The translations under genes and the position numbers were made by a program. Below, piece after piece: positions 9,341 to 18,550 of a DNA stretch of 64,000 nucleotides. Origin of the DNA: Rhizobium etli 8C-3 (GTDB lineage: Bacteria > Pseudomonadota > Alphaproteobacteria > Rhizobiales > Rhizobiaceae); the NCBI RefSeq assembly GCF_001908375.1, contig NZ_CP017244.1, forward strand, positions 1,054,001 to 1,118,000. The letters run 5' to 3'. The notes under the pieces were generated by a model that saw only the letters and a program-made list of their open reading frames with translations, was not told where the DNA came from and did not search any database. How positions within the stretch are numbered: position 1 is the stretch's first letter; each line of letters begins with the position of its first letter.

Positions 9341-10710
9341 GGTGTCTTGTCCTTCCTTTCGGGTGGAGCCATCAAGGGCCGGCTATCGACAACGCCGCCG
9401 GGCAACAGCGCGGGAAACTGGGATTGCGCCCATCGGATCACCTGGACCGCCGGGCTGCTTGTGAGCACCTTCGCCTGGGGAGAGGTCCATAGAACCTGGT
9501 CGATGATATCGTTGGGGCGATAGGGACTGTCGGCCAGGCCGTCGCCATTGAGATCGAAGGCCGGATTGTCGCTCCAATAATTGCCTTGCCCGTTCTTCGA
9601 CCAATCGAGATAGCGCGTGCCGACATATTTGACCTGGTTTCGATTGGCAATGAAGGCGTTGCCGGTAATGGTATTGCCCTCGGACCCGGCGGTGAAATGA
9701 ATGCCGATCGAGCAGCCTTCGAAGACATTGTCGGTAAAGGTGTTCTTGTTGGCGTTGTAAATGAAGACGCATTTCTCCGGTCCGAGCCGGCCTCCGGCTT
9801 CACCGAACCGGCCGGCAGGCTCGTCGATCTTCGGCAAGTCCTTGTCATCGGACCGTGCGCCTCCCAGCACCCAGCGGTCAGCGGCCTGCAGACGACCGCG
9901 GACAACATTTCCGGTGACCGTCGAGCCATTGGCAAAGTTCAGGAGAAGGCCATGATCGCGATCGCCATCCGACAGATTGTTGAAGATCTTCAGGCGGCTG
10001 GAAAACATGATCGCATACCCGACAAGGTTGCCGGTCGAGACGTTGCCGCTGATCTCGCTGTCATTGGTATACATGTAATGGATGGCAAAGCGCAGATCGC
10101 GAAAGCGGTTGCCCTTAAAGACGTTGCGCTTGCTGGAGTTTGTCGCAATGCCGTCGCGTCCGAAGCTGATGTCGTTGTCGACGACCTGAGCGCCGGGTGC
10201 GTTCCACAATGTCACGCCATTGCCTGCCTCACTCATACGGCCGGCATTCATTCCGATGATATGATTACCGCGCGCCGTCGATTGCGCCGCGCCATGAAGG
10301 TAGATGCCCGTCAGATTGCCGATGATCCGGTTGTTTTCGATGAGCGCGCCCTGTGCCGAGGCGGCGACGAATACGCCTGAATCCATTGCAGCGAGATCAC
10401 TGCCGGAGCCGCGGATTTCCAGCCCACGCACAACTGTGCCCGGAGCGGTCACCGTCACCACGCTGCCCTTGCCGGAGCCTAGCAGTACGGCGCCAGCTTC
10501 AGCTTCAAGTGTCACCGGCGTGTTAACACTCAACGGTCCTTCATACTTGCCCGGCGTCAGCCGGATGACGTCACCTGCGGACGCGGCGTCGAGTACTGAC
10601 TGAAGGGCGAAGGCCTGCTCGCGGCCGACGATGTGTTCGGCCGCAGCAGCCGGGATGGCGGCCATAGCGGCCGCCATCCCGGTGATCCCGATGTTCAGCA
10701 GATGCCGCAT
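9337..10710 (-). CDS. nosD: NosD, periplasmic beta-helix copper chaperone
   Basis: NosD is a periplasmic right-handed beta-helix protein that works with NosFY in copper-site assembly of NosZ. The 457-aa product has a Sec signal ([11 protein letters not shown], cleavage near AAAAEH) and many imperfect repeats of the NxF-GN-I type typical of CASH domains. ATG 10710 overlaps the nosZ stop (ATGA). The longer frame to 10794 would lie inside nosZ and is unlikely. Confidence 0.94.
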   Translation of the reverse strand: MRHLLNIGITGMAAAMAAIPAAAAEHIVGREQAFALQSVLDAASAGDVIRLTPGKYEGPLSVNTPVTLEAEAGAVLLGSGKGSVVTVTAPGTVVRGLEIRGSGSDLAAMDSGVFVAASAQGALIENNRIIGNLTGIYLHGAAQSTARGNHIIGMNAGRMSEAGNGVTLWNAPGAQVVDNDISFGRDGIATNSSKRNVFKGNRFRDLRFAIHYMYTNDSEISGNVSTGNLVGYAIMFSSRLKIFNNLSDGDRDHGLLLNFANGSTVTGNVVRGRLQAADRWVLGGARSDDKDLPKIDEPAGRFGEAGGRLGPEKCVFIYNANKNTFTDNVFEGCSIGIHFTAGSEGNTITGNAFIANRNQVKYVGTRYLDWSKNGQGNYWSDNPAFDLNGDGLADSPYRPNDIIDQVLWTSPQAKVLTSSPAVQVIRWAQSQFPALLPGGVVDSRPLMAPPERKDKTP

Positions 10711-12623
10711 CACGCCTGCTTCGGCTCGACGAACATACGGCCCTTCATTTCCATGTGCATGGCATGGCAGAACCAGGAGCAGTAGTACCACCATACGCCT
10801 GGCCGATCGGCCTTGAAAGTCACCGACGCCGTCGCCTGGGGGCCAACTTCCATGTTGATGCCGTAGTTGACGATGGCAAATCCATGCGTCAGGTCTTCGA
10901 CATCATCGATATTGGTCACATAGACAGTGACCTCATCGCCTTCCATGACGCTGAAGCTCTCCAGACCGAATGCCGGCGCTGCCGACGTCATGTAAACGCG
11001 CACCTTGTTTCCGTCGCGGATCACCTGCGAGTCCGACAGGAGGTCGATGTTGTCGGCCATTGCCTGTTTGACAGCATCGGCGAAGAACGGATCATCGCGA
11101 TTCCACGTGCTGACCGGGTTGATCTTGGAATTATGGACGATCGTCGCATCATGTGGCTCGGCGAATGTCGGATTGTCGTGGACCAGAACCATCCGATCGC
11201 CGGAAATGTCGATCAGCTGATCATTTTCCGGCTTCAACGGTCCGACGTTGAGATACCGGTCCTTGGAGAACTTGTTCAGCGAGATCAGCCATTTGCCATC
11301 AGCTTCCTTGGTCTGACCCATGGAGGTGTGATTGTGGCCCGGCTGATACTGGACGTCGAGCTTCTGGCGTATCGGATCGACCTTGTCGCCCTTGTAGGCG
11401 CGCTTGGCGTCCTCGATGTTCCACTTGCACACCTGGCTGTCGATGAAGAGCGTCGTGTAGGCGTTGCCCTTACCGTCATAGGCGGTGTGAAGCGGGCCAA
11501 GGCCGAGCTGCGGCTCGGCAACGACGGTGTCACGCGGCTTGATCTTGTCGGCAAACAGGTCTTCGAACTTGCGAACGTCGAAGACCGTAACAGTCGGCGA
11601 CAGCTTGCCGTTGGCCACCAGATGGATGCCGTCAGGAGCGGTGTTCATGCCATGCGGGCTGTTGGAGACGGGGATGTAACGGGTATAGGGAGAGCCGTGG
11701 CGACCATTGAGCACCGGTACGCCGCCCATTTCCTTGAACTCTCCCTTCGCAACGGCCTCTTCGATGCGCTTGAGGTCGAAGACGACGACCCAATCCTGCT
11801 CACTGGCCATCATTTCTGGAAGGTTGACGCCTTCCTCCGAGTTGTAGCAAGTGGCAAAGGCATACTTACCCTGATAGTCGGCATCGACGTTATCGAGATT
11901 GCCATCGACCGAAATTTGCCAGGCAACCTTCATTGTCTCGCCGTCGACGGCAGTGAAGATCGCGTGATACTGCTTGTGGTCGTCGAGCACCTTACCGTCG
12001 TTCGGAATTGGAACGCGGTCTTCCCCATTGCAGAACACGTAGCCGGTTTTCGGATATTTCTGCACACGCAGGCCGTGGACCGTGTGCTGGTTCGGCAATT
12101 GAATGATCTTGTCGCATTTCATCACGTCGAGACGAATGCGGCAGACACGGGTATTGGCCTTGTCGTTGGCAAAAAGGTAGCGCCCGTCATAAGTGCCGTC
12201 GGTGAAGGAGGGATGAGGATGGTGCAGGTCGCCGTTCAGATAAACGCCTCCGCGCTCGCCGAGGAATTCCACGGTTTCAGGCAGCAGGCCCTCCGTCAGG
12301 ACCTTTCGACTTTCATTGGTGAGACCCCAACCCGTCGCGCTGCAGCGATTGAAGACGGGAATGCGCATGAGCTCTCGCATCGAGGGCATGCCGACGACGC
12401 GGATTTCCCCCGAGTGACCGCCCGACACGAAGACGTAGTATTCATCGAGTTCGCCGGGCTTGACCTCATACGCGAGGCCGTCGGCGGCAAGCGCCGGTGT
12501 CGCCATGGCGCCCGACATCGTCAGCGCACCACCCACACTTGCGGCACCTGCCGCTGCGGCAAAGGCCGTCGTTCCCAAAAGCTGGCGCCGGTTGAGGCGC
12601 GGTTGTTTATCATCAATTGCCAC
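10710..12623 (-). CDS. nosZ: NosZ, nitrous oxide reductase
   Basis: NosZ reduces N2O to N2 in the periplasm using CuA and CuZ. The 637-aa product is a clade I enzyme. It has a Tat leader (NRRQLLG near residue 11) and a C-terminal cupredoxin domain whose CuA motif is [12 protein letters not shown] close to the end. His-rich beta-propeller motifs such as HPHPSF and PGHNHTSMG are present for CuZ. It lies between nosR and nosD on the minus strand, 24 bp after nosR. Confidence 0.98.
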   Translation of the reverse strand: MAIDDKQPRLNRRQLLGTTAFAAAAGAASVGGALTMSGAMATPALAADGLAYEVKPGELDEYYVFVSGGHSGEIRVVGMPSMRELMRIPVFNRCSATGWGLTNESRKVLTEGLLPETVEFLGERGGVYLNGDLHHPHPSFTDGTYDGRYLFANDKANTRVCRIRLDVMKCDKIIQLPNQHTVHGLRVQKYPKTGYVFCNGEDRVPIPNDGKVLDDHKQYHAIFTAVDGETMKVAWQISVDGNLDNVDADYQGKYAFATCYNSEEGVNLPEMMASEQDWVVVFDLKRIEEAVAKGEFKEMGGVPVLNGRHGSPYTRYIPVSNSPHGMNTAPDGIHLVANGKLSPTVTVFDVRKFEDLFADKIKPRDTVVAEPQLGLGPLHTAYDGKGNAYTTLFIDSQVCKWNIEDAKRAYKGDKVDPIRQKLDVQYQPGHNHTSMGQTKEADGKWLISLNKFSKDRYLNVGPLKPENDQLIDISGDRMVLVHDNPTFAEPHDATIVHNSKINPVSTWNRDDPFFADAVKQAMADNIDLLSDSQVIRDGNKVRVYMTSAAPAFGLESFSVMEGDEVTVYVTNIDDVEDLTHGFAIVNYGINMEVGPQATASVTFKADRPGVWWYYCSWFCHAMHMEMKGRMFVEPKQA

Positions 12624-12647
12624 TTCATCTCTCCTTGGTTGTTCGGG

Positions 12648-14930
12648 TTATGCCGGTTGATCCGGCAGGGCATTAGGGTTCTTGATAGGAGTGCCCTTGT
12701 AGGTGACTTCCACCTTGGGTCGCTTTTCAGGTTTCTCTCCGCGTGAGGTCGGGGTGGAAAGAGCCATGAATTTTTCGCGCTTGAGCCGTACCTGGATCAT
12801 GTGCGGACAGCGCTGGTCGTCCTGGTACAGTTCCTGGCAATGCATGCAGTAGATGCACTCGTTGACGTTGATCGTGCCTTCGGGATGGATTGCCTGGACC
12901 GGACATTCCTTGGCGCAGCGCTGACACGGCGAACCGCATTCCGGCCATCGCTTCAGCCACTCAAACATTCGGATACGGCCCGGAATGGCCAGTGCTGCGC
13001 CAAGCGGACAGAGGTACCGGCAATAGAAGCGTTCGATGAACAATCCAGCGCCCAGCAGCACCGTTGCAAAAAGCAGGAAGGGCCACTGCCGCGCGAATTT
13101 AAGAATGATGACTGTCTTGAACGGCTCGACTTCCGAGGCAGTTTCGGCAAGCGCCATCGAATAGAACGACAAGCCGAAAAGACCGAGGAAGATGATGTAT
13201 TTGACCGGCCACAGGCGCTCATGCAGACCCCAGGGCAGCCTTACCTGAGGGGCTTTCAGCTTCTTGGCGACGGCATTCGTGAGTTCCTGCAACGCTCCGA
13301 AAGGGCATAGCCAGCCGCAGAAGGGGCCGCGTCCCCAAAACAGAAGCCCCGCGGCCACCGACGCCCAGAGAATGAAGACAAGCGGCGCTGCAAGAAAGAA
13401 CTCCCAGCTGAATCCTGTTACAAGCGAGTTGGCAAAGGTCAGGACATTTACGACGGACAGCTGGGCATTGGCATACCAGCCAAACCAGACCAGCGTGAAC
13501 AGCAGATAGACGTTGCGCACCCATGCGAAGAACTTCGGGCGCTGCACCATCCAGTCCTGGAAGAAGAAGATGGCGGTCAGGACCAAGAGTGCGCCGATCG
13601 TAATGGCGATTGAGCCGCGGTTCATTTGCCAGATGCTGATCCAGAGAGCTTGGTCCGCGCCGTCATCTTCGGCTGCCGCCGAGGGCCGATCTGTGGGTGC
13701 TGCGACTGGAACGGATGGCTGGGGTGCGCGCTCGATGGAGACGTAGCCGTCGGGCAGCGTATAGCCCAGATTGTAAGGCAAAACGGCTTTGTCACGGCCG
13801 CGGGCGCTGCGTTGGACGAGCAGTTGGAGCTCAAACGGTGCGGTCACGTCGAAGGGGAAGTCGCTCGGAACAACAAACAGCGCAATCTCGCGCAGCCGTG
13901 GCGCTCCCTCGGCGGCAAGCGATGGTATTCGTGTGTGATCACGATCGTGAAACCGCAGCCCCTGACTGTCCTGTAGCAGTTCGATCCGATCGAAGATGCC
14001 GCCGCGGACATAGCCCGAACCCTTGAAGGAATAAGCGCCATCGCCGGCAACGATCAGCGCGGACTGGCCGGGTTTCAGCCTACCACGCAAGCGCTGGAAG
14101 CCGGTGTCGCCGAGCAGGCTCCGGCCAATTGCCGGGACACTGACTGGCGCGACAAAAAGGTCGATAAAACGGTTTTCCGGCGTGGGATCTTCAGAATGCG
14201 CGGCGGCTTCAGGTTGTTTGGCGGTCAGAAAAGCCTGCGAAACTTCGCCTACCGTGAGACGCAGGCTGCGCACTGAACCGTCGCCGATCAAGGTCTGCCA
14301 GTTGCGAGTTCCGGACTTTGCCTCATCGACCTTCCGGGTCTCGACGACATTGCGCGCCGCACTTTGCGCAGCACTGCCGTCGAGGCGGTGGCTGCGGATG
14401 AGCTTGACTGCTGATCGCACGACGCTGTCGCCCATCACCAGGACGGTAACGGTGGCGCCGCTGACGATATCGACCTGGGGCGGCCTGTCTTGTCCAGCCG
14501 CCACGCGCCCGAGATCCTTGCCGATGATCGAATTCAACGCGGAAACGACCTTCGCCTGCGGTATGCCGATCAGGACGATCGGCTCCTTGTGATCGACGAG
14601 CTTGATGCCTCTGACGACGCCGGTCGGGTCGATGCCGACGATAATGTGGATCGGCTTGCCGGAATAGCCTGTGGACGCCGTAAAGTCGGAATTGAGGTAG
14701 GCATAACCCACGATATCGTTGCCGCGCAATACCGGAGCGATCGGCGGCTCGCCCTGAATCGCACCGAACCGATCGGCGCCTGCGAAAAGCTCTGACGGCT
14801 GCACCTTCGGCAAATAGGCTGACAGTTGCTGTCCGCAAAAAGCCGGCACGGCAGAAAGAAGAGACAGGCACAGAGCCATAAGCCATCGGACGATGTGCTG
14901 GTGGGAGCATCTGGAAATCGGAGAAGACAT
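12648..14930 (-). CDS. nosR: NosR, membrane flavo-iron-sulfur electron donor to NosZ
   Basis: The 760-aa product has an N-terminal signal (about residues 13-32), a periplasmic FMN-binding domain with an SGATVTVLVMGDS motif that is the likely FMN attachment site, five or so membrane spans, paired CxxxCP motifs (CGWLCPFG and CRYLCPLG), and a C-terminal cytoplasmic ferredoxin domain (CQRCAKECP, then CIYCMHC). NosR carries electrons from quinol to NosZ and is needed for nosZ expression. ATG 14930 precedes the signal peptide; an in-frame ATG at 14984 is less likely. A FixK-type site lies 71 bp upstream. Confidence 0.95.
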   Translation of the reverse strand: MSSPISRCSHQHIVRWLMALCLSLLSAVPAFCGQQLSAYLPKVQPSELFAGADRFGAIQGEPPIAPVLRGNDIVGYAYLNSDFTASTGYSGKPIHIIVGIDPTGVVRGIKLVDHKEPIVLIGIPQAKVVSALNSIIGKDLGRVAAGQDRPPQVDIVSGATVTVLVMGDSVVRSAVKLIRSHRLDGSAAQSAARNVVETRKVDEAKSGTRNWQTLIGDGSVRSLRLTVGEVSQAFLTAKQPEAAAHSEDPTPENRFIDLFVAPVSVPAIGRSLLGDTGFQRLRGRLKPGQSALIVAGDGAYSFKGSGYVRGGIFDRIELLQDSQGLRFHDRDHTRIPSLAAEGAPRLREIALFVVPSDFPFDVTAPFELQLLVQRSARGRDKAVLPYNLGYTLPDGYVSIERAPQPSVPVAAPTDRPSAAAEDDGADQALWISIWQMNRGSIAITIGALLVLTAIFFFQDWMVQRPKFFAWVRNVYLLFTLVWFGWYANAQLSVVNVLTFANSLVTGFSWEFFLAAPLVFILWASVAAGLLFWGRGPFCGWLCPFGALQELTNAVAKKLKAPQVRLPWGLHERLWPVKYIIFLGLFGLSFYSMALAETASEVEPFKTVIILKFARQWPFLLFATVLLGAGLFIERFYCRYLCPLGAALAIPGRIRMFEWLKRWPECGSPCQRCAKECPVQAIHPEGTINVNECIYCMHCQELYQDDQRCPHMIQVRLKREKFMALSTPTSRGEKPEKRPKVEVTYKGTPIKNPNALPDQPA

Positions 14931-15000
14931 GGCGCCGGTGCTGCCTGCAGAATCTTGGTGATCAGTTGGCTGCAACCTAATCACCTGACGGCATCACTCT

Positions 15001-15014
15001 TTGATGAAGGTCAA
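15001..15014. promoter_or_regulatory. FixK/Fnr-type site between nosR and the ferritin-like gene (TTGATGAAGGTCAA)
   Basis: The site fits TTGA-N6-TCAA. Its centre is about 77 bp from the nosR start and 88 bp from the divergent ferritin-like gene, so it could serve either promoter. Confidence 0.75.
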
Positions 15015-15095
15015 ACTCTCGGATTTTCGCTCCTGCTAATGCAGATCGCGGAGACAGCCGTCTTAAGGCGCCTTTTGCGGGGCAACAGGAGAAAC

Positions 15096-15986
15096 ATGCC
15101 AATGCAGAGATTGAGGGACGAGCCGAAAACCATTCAATCGATGCAGGATCTGCTGACGACCGCGCGGTCGATGGAGCAGGAAGCCGTTGCCGGCTATCAG
15201 GCATTGTCCGAACGCATGGTCAGGGAAGGAAGGGCCGAGCTTGCTTCAGTTTTCGATCGGCTCGTCGCCGAGGAGCAGGACCATCTCGCCATGGTCGAGC
15301 AATGGTCAGCCCAAACCGGTATTGCCTGCGAGACGGAGGCTTTGCCAGATCAGGTTAGCCTCTTTGACGACGAAGGTGCGGGTGTTGTCGCGCCGCAAAT
15401 GCTTAGCGCCTGTCGGACCTTTTCGATCGCGGTGCGCAATGAGGAGCGCGCCTTCGTGTTCTGGACCTATGTCGCCGCCCACGCCCCGACGCCGGAGATG
15501 CGATCAGCCGCCGAGCGCATGGCGCGGGAAGAACTCGGACATGTCGCAACACTTCGTCAGGAACGGCGCCGCGCTTTTCATGCTCTCAGGCACTCGGAAG
15601 CAACCATCGTTAGAAGCATCGCGTTTCTGGAGGACCGGCTGACCGGCTCTCTCGATGGTCAGTTTTCGACAGTGGAGACGGCGGATATGGCTGAAGTTAT
15701 TGCGCTGGCGCGGCAGGCTCGGGCACGTGCTGACGCTGTCCGGTCCTGGCCATTTGCGGGTCCGATGACGGTTGCCGTGCAGCAAAATGACGAAGTGCCG
15801 AACCTTCGCGGACTAAGCGAACTCCTGCTTGACTGTTATCTCGACCTTGCCGAGAGCTGCAGGGATCAGCCGGGGCGCAATCTAGCGCAGAAGTTCGCAG
15901 GAGAACTTATTCACTGTCTGTCTGTCGTGGGGCGCCTAGAGACGCGATCACGACGCGACCGGAAAGAGGATCCAGTATGCAGATAA
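15096..15986 (+). CDS. Ferritin-like diiron-domain protein
   Basis: This 296-aa protein holds two ferritin/rubrerythrin-like helical segments. The first (about residues 15-72) has E-EA-AGY and EEQDHLAMV; the second (about residues 110-165) has NEERAFVFWTY and REELGHVATL. These ExxY and ExxH patterns are those of diiron ligands. The function is unknown; detoxification of peroxide or NO, or iron handling, is possible. ATG 15096 follows an AGGAGA ribosome site. It is divergent from nosR, shares its FixK-type site, and overlaps the next gene by 10 bp. Confidence 0.75.
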   Translation: MPMQRLRDEPKTIQSMQDLLTTARSMEQEAVAGYQALSERMVREGRAELASVFDRLVAEEQDHLAMVEQWSAQTGIACETEALPDQVSLFDDEGAGVVAPQMLSACRTFSIAVRNEERAFVFWTYVAAHAPTPEMRSAAERMAREELGHVATLRQERRRAFHALRHSEATIVRSIAFLEDRLTGSLDGQFSTVETADMAEVIALARQARARADAVRSWPFAGPMTVAVQQNDEVPNLRGLSELLLDCYLDLAESCRDQPGRNLAQKFAGELIHCLSVVGRLETRSRRDRKEDPVCR

Positions 15987-16267
15987 CGCGCGATGACAAT
16001 GGCGATTTCGTTCTGAATCCCGCAGAGCTTTCCTCGCGGTTCGGTCTCTCTGGAGCGGAGTTCAAGCGAAAACTGCAGATGGAACTGGTTGCAAGTACCG
16101 TGGAAATTGGAGAAGGCGAGGATGCAGGTTTTCGGCGGTTGAGCCTTAGGATCGGCAACCGCATTTGGTGCGCAATCCTCGACAAGTCCTATACCGTCAT
16201 TTCCGAAGAAATGACCTTTGCCCGGGCTGGCACGATGAAAAGGGCCAGGCGCCGGAACCTTGCGTAA
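15977..16267 (+). CDS. DUF6522-like small protein
   Basis: The 96-aa protein starts within the end of the ferritin-like gene, so it is probably co-translated. It has a short N-terminal acidic segment, an LSSRFGLS-EFKRKL helix and a strand-rich C-terminus with WCAILDKS. I recognise the general pattern of DUF6522, a family of unknown function frequent next to denitrification genes in rhizobia. The family name is from memory. Confidence 0.65.
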   Translation: MQITRDDNGDFVLNPAELSSRFGLSGAEFKRKLQMELVASTVEIGEGEDAGFRRLSLRIGNRIWCAILDKSYTVISEEMTFARAGTMKRARRRNLA

Positions 16268-16284
16268 AAGCAGCGGTTCGCCAG

Positions 16285-16464
16285 CTATTGCCGTTCATTG
16301 TTCGATCCTGCTGTCTCGTTAGGGGCAGGGTCTGCAATCCCCCTTTTGAAGGCCTTGATCCCCTGTGCGACGTCGCCCATCAACGTCGGGATCTTGCCTC
16401 GACCGAAGAGCAGCAGAACGATCACCATTACAATCAGCCAATGCCATACACTCAACGAACCCAT
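16285..16464 (-). CDS. tatA: TatA/TatE-family translocase component homologue
   Basis: This 59-aa protein has a single N-terminal membrane helix ([14 protein letters not shown]), the conserved FGRGKIP hinge and an amphipathic helix ([14 protein letters not shown]), all features of TatA. ATG 16464 has an AAGGAG ribosome site 8 nt upstream, which excludes the longer frame. A stand-alone tatA outside a tatABC operon is presumably a supplementary copy; NapA, NosZ, NosX and NirK here carry Tat-type leaders. A FixK-type site lies 82 bp upstream. Confidence 0.85.
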   Translation of the reverse strand: MGSLSVWHWLIVMVIVLLLFGRGKIPTLMGDVAQGIKAFKRGIADPAPNETAGSNNERQ

Positions 16465-16545
16465 TGCAATACTCCTTATTTTAGGCAATTAAGCCGTCCT
16501 CCAGGCCGTTGAGCAAAAGCCTATGCCGTTCAGAAGGTGGACTGT

Positions 16546-16559
16546 TTGACATATCTCAA
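16546..16559 (-). promoter_or_regulatory. FixK/Fnr-type site upstream of tatA (TTGACATATCTCAA)
   Basis: It fits TTGA-N6-TCAA and is centred about 88 bp before the tatA start on the minus strand, in the 211-bp gap after the LysE-type gene. Confidence 0.7.
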
Positions 16560-16675
16560 CAACGCACTCGAATAGCTCGGCGCGCTCATTCTTTCGGGAG
16601 TTTTTTGCTCAGAGCGTGGTCAGCGACTGACACGCTGAATCTCACAGACCCTAGGTCGGTCAGAACGTGCCGCTG

Positions 16676-17239
16676 TCAGGTAAAAAAGCCGGCGGTCAAG
16701 CTGGCTGAAAACAGCATAAGCACAGCGGAACTGCATCGGCGCACGAGCATCGGCAACGTTTCTTGCCCTCCAATCACTAGCTTGCCAAGTGCAAGCCAGA
16801 GCGCCGAGGCTGCCGCGACAACAAAGGCGATAGTCATGAGATGTGGGATTTGCGTCGAAATGCCGGCCGTGGGGACCATCGCCAACCCGATGATGATCGC
16901 CTTCGGATTGAGCAGCGTCGTCATCAGGACATGACGAGCCGAGACGTCGGTGGCCGATATCGGACCAGGCGCGAACCACAATCGGAAGGCAAGATACAAA
17001 ACCCAGGCCGCAGAGACCAATTTGAGGGCCGCGGCGATCTGCGGATGGGAATGCAGGAAGGCTCCTGCAAAGACTGCAAGCAAAACCACCACCATCAGGT
17101 AGGCGGCAACGACAGTGGTCGCGAGAATTGCGAGTTCCCGCACTCCCCGTCGGTGGGCAGCGAGCGCAAGAAGCGTATTGGTTGGGCCGGGCATTGCAAG
17201 AAGTGCAAATGCACCGGCGGCCATCGAAAGTTGTGTCAT
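16676..17239 (-). CDS. LysE-family exporter
   Basis: The 187-aa membrane protein has about five to six hydrophobic segments and the LysE/RhtB-type start (GAFALLAMPGPTN, residues 8-20) and LLNPKAII motif in the middle. Such proteins export amino acids or related small molecules, and the substrate here is unknown. ATG 17239 is chosen because it precedes the family N-terminus; the frame upstream to 17428 is not conserved-looking. A FixK-type site lies 55 bp upstream and is shared with a divergent small gene. Confidence 0.8.
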   Translation of the reverse strand: MTQLSMAAGAFALLAMPGPTNTLLALAAHRRGVRELAILATTVVAAYLMVVVLLAVFAGAFLHSHPQIAAALKLVSAAWVLYLAFRLWFAPGPISATDVSARHVLMTTLLNPKAIIIGLAMVPTAGISTQIPHLMTIAFVVAAASALWLALGKLVIGGQETLPMLVRRCSSAVLMLFSASLTAGFFT

Positions 17240-17293
17240 GTTTTGCCCGTCAATCTGAACAGGTCTATTTGATGGGCAATAGGAGGCGCCGCC

Positions 17294-17307
17294 TTGACGA
17301 AGGTCAA
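17294..17307. promoter_or_regulatory. FixK/Fnr-type site, divergent (TTGACGAAGGTCAA)
   Basis: It fits TTGA-N6-TCAA. It is centred about 61 bp before the LysE-type gene and about 75 bp before the small membrane-protein gene at 17376, suiting both. Confidence 0.75.
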
Positions 17308-17375
17308 GATCTTGCTCTCCCATGGAACTTTTCTGCCGTTTCGTTGTTGTGCCAGGCGTTGAGGATTCTTGCGCC

Positions 17376-17594
17376 ATGCCCCAGCTCATTCGGTTTATCA
17401 TCGTCAGAATGACCATCGGCTTCCTCATAGGGAGCGCAGTGGGTTCGATTCTTTGGACAACAGCATTTTCAGATTCAACAGCCTCGTTAGGCTTGGTGGA
17501 GCACTATGTGGCCCAGGCCCTCTTCATTTTCTCTTTTGGCGATACGATCGCACTCGGATATCTCGGCACGGCGCTGATGATGGAATCGGAATAA
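17376..17594 (+). CDS. Small two-helix membrane protein, unknown function
   Basis: The 72-aa protein has two hydrophobic segments (about residues 10-30 and 42-68) and no motif that I can assign. ATG 17376 gives a plausible positively charged N-terminus (MPQLIRFIIVR); an in-frame start at 17322 would add 18 residues. It is divergent from the LysE-type exporter and shares a FixK-type site with it, which supports it being a real gene. Confidence 0.6.
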   Translation: MPQLIRFIIVRMTIGFLIGSAVGSILWTTAFSDSTASLGLVEHYVAQALFIFSFGDTIALGYLGTALMMESE

Positions 17595-17627
17595 CCCGCA
17601 AGAGACACCGAAGTCATCTTATTGATT

Positions 17628-17641
17628 TTGATCTTCCTCAA
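17628..17641 (+). promoter_or_regulatory. FixK/Fnr-type site (TTGATCTTCCTCAA)
   Basis: It fits TTGA-N6-TCAA and is centred about 110 bp before the small protein gene at 17745. The inner six bases are not palindromic, so it may be weaker than the others. Confidence 0.55.
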
Positions 17642-17744
17642 AGACATCGCTCTGTGTTGCGGCGATATTTGCCGAGTACCGGCACATCCAATGCCGCGAC
17701 GAAGCGCCCCTCGAGCGCTTATCCATCAAGCGAGAGGTATTGCG

Positions 17745-18032
17745 ATGTCTTTAAAGTTCGTTACAGCCTTCCTGCGCTCTTCTGGCGAGAACGCCATGAT
17801 CATCCTTGAGGAGGCCGGAAGCAATCAGATTGCCGTCGTCGAAAAAGAGGCGCTCCTCAATGTTGCCTCTCCACCGCGGGCGGACGAGACGCGGCTGCAG
17901 GAAAATATCGAGCTCTTCTGCGACATCGTTCGCGCAAAGCATCGCGTCAAGGATGTTGCGTCTGATGGCCGTATCTATGTTTCTGCCGGCGATGTCTCGG
18001 AGTGGAACTCAAATCGTGACCATCGGCACTGA
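17745..18032 (+). CDS. Small conserved protein, paralogue of the gene at 18063-18464
   Basis: This 95-aa soluble protein shares the core LNVASPPRA, followed by E-RL-E, FC-I and a (V/I)-(S/T)A-DV--W ending, with the convergent neighbour. Its fold cannot be told from the sequence; the DG-I-V--GDV tail vaguely resembles DUF1488 proteins. ATG 17745 has a GAGAGG ribosome site; the frame upstream to 17622 lacks one. A FixK-type site lies upstream. Confidence 0.65.
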   Translation: MSLKFVTAFLRSSGENAMIILEEAGSNQIAVVEKEALLNVASPPRADETRLQENIELFCDIVRAKHRVKDVASDGRIYVSAGDVSEWNSNRDHRH

Positions 18033-18044
18033 CTTTGCTGCCTG

Positions 18045-18060
18045 CCGTGCAACCGCACGG
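18045..18060. terminator. Possible bidirectional terminator between convergent paralogues
   Basis: A CCGTGC / GCACGG 6-bp stem with an AACC loop is followed by TTT. It lies in the 30-bp gap between the two convergent small genes. It is short, so the call is weak. Confidence 0.35.
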
Positions 18061-18062
18061 TT

Positions 18063-18464
18063 TCACTCCACGGTATAGCCTTTTTCCTCTGGGGATTTGG
18101 CTGAGACGAGCTGAAGGTGATGCGACCGCTTGCGAATGCGATACCTGCTGTTGCAGGTTTCCTTCGAGCGAGAGGAAAACTGCGCCGGAGAAGACGGCCA
18201 ATGCCGGCGCCAGCCTCGCACGTCGTCTGCGGTGATAACGATGTCCTGATTGACGATCGGCATCTGCATACGATTGACGGCAATCTCGCAGAAGGTACCG
18301 ACGTGCTCCAGGAAACGCGCTTCGCTGGCGCGCGGCGGGGAGGCGACGTTCAGTATGGCGCGGCGCGTCACCAAGACGGTCCGGCATTGTGAGCCGACCT
18401 GCAAAATGATGCATCCAGACTTCTCGTCCGCGTCCAATCCGGCTGCTACGATGCCATATTCCAT
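18063..18464 (-). CDS. Small conserved protein, paralogue of the gene at 17745-18032
   Basis: The 133-aa protein shares with its convergent neighbour the LNVASPPRASEARF core, FCEIA and ITADDVRGW. After that point (residue about 85) it has an Arg/Ser-rich tail of about 50 residues with no counterpart, which may be a frameshift readthrough. The start at 18464 has an AAGGGAG ribosome site 9 nt upstream. Function is unknown. Confidence 0.6.
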   Translation of the reverse strand: MEYGIVAAGLDADEKSGCIILQVGSQCRTVLVTRRAILNVASPPRASEARFLEHVGTFCEIAVNRMQMPIVNQDIVITADDVRGWRRHWPSSPAQFSSRSKETCNSRYRIRKRSHHLQLVSAKSPEEKGYTVE

Positions 18465-18550
18465 GACCTGCTACTCCCTTCTTGCAGTGCGTAACATCCA
18501 CTCACGACCGTTGGCCCGGCACGAACCTTCTTTGATGATCGTCGCGCCGG

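Noticed and set aside
10755..12746. 663-aa plus-strand open frame
   Set aside because: It lies entirely antisense to nosZ and the end of nosR, and no protein motif is visible. Long antisense frames are expected in GC-rich genes.
18533..18546. TTGATGATCGTCGC as a FixK-type site for the gene at 18063-18464
   Set aside because: The right arm lacks TCAA, so only half of the palindrome is present.
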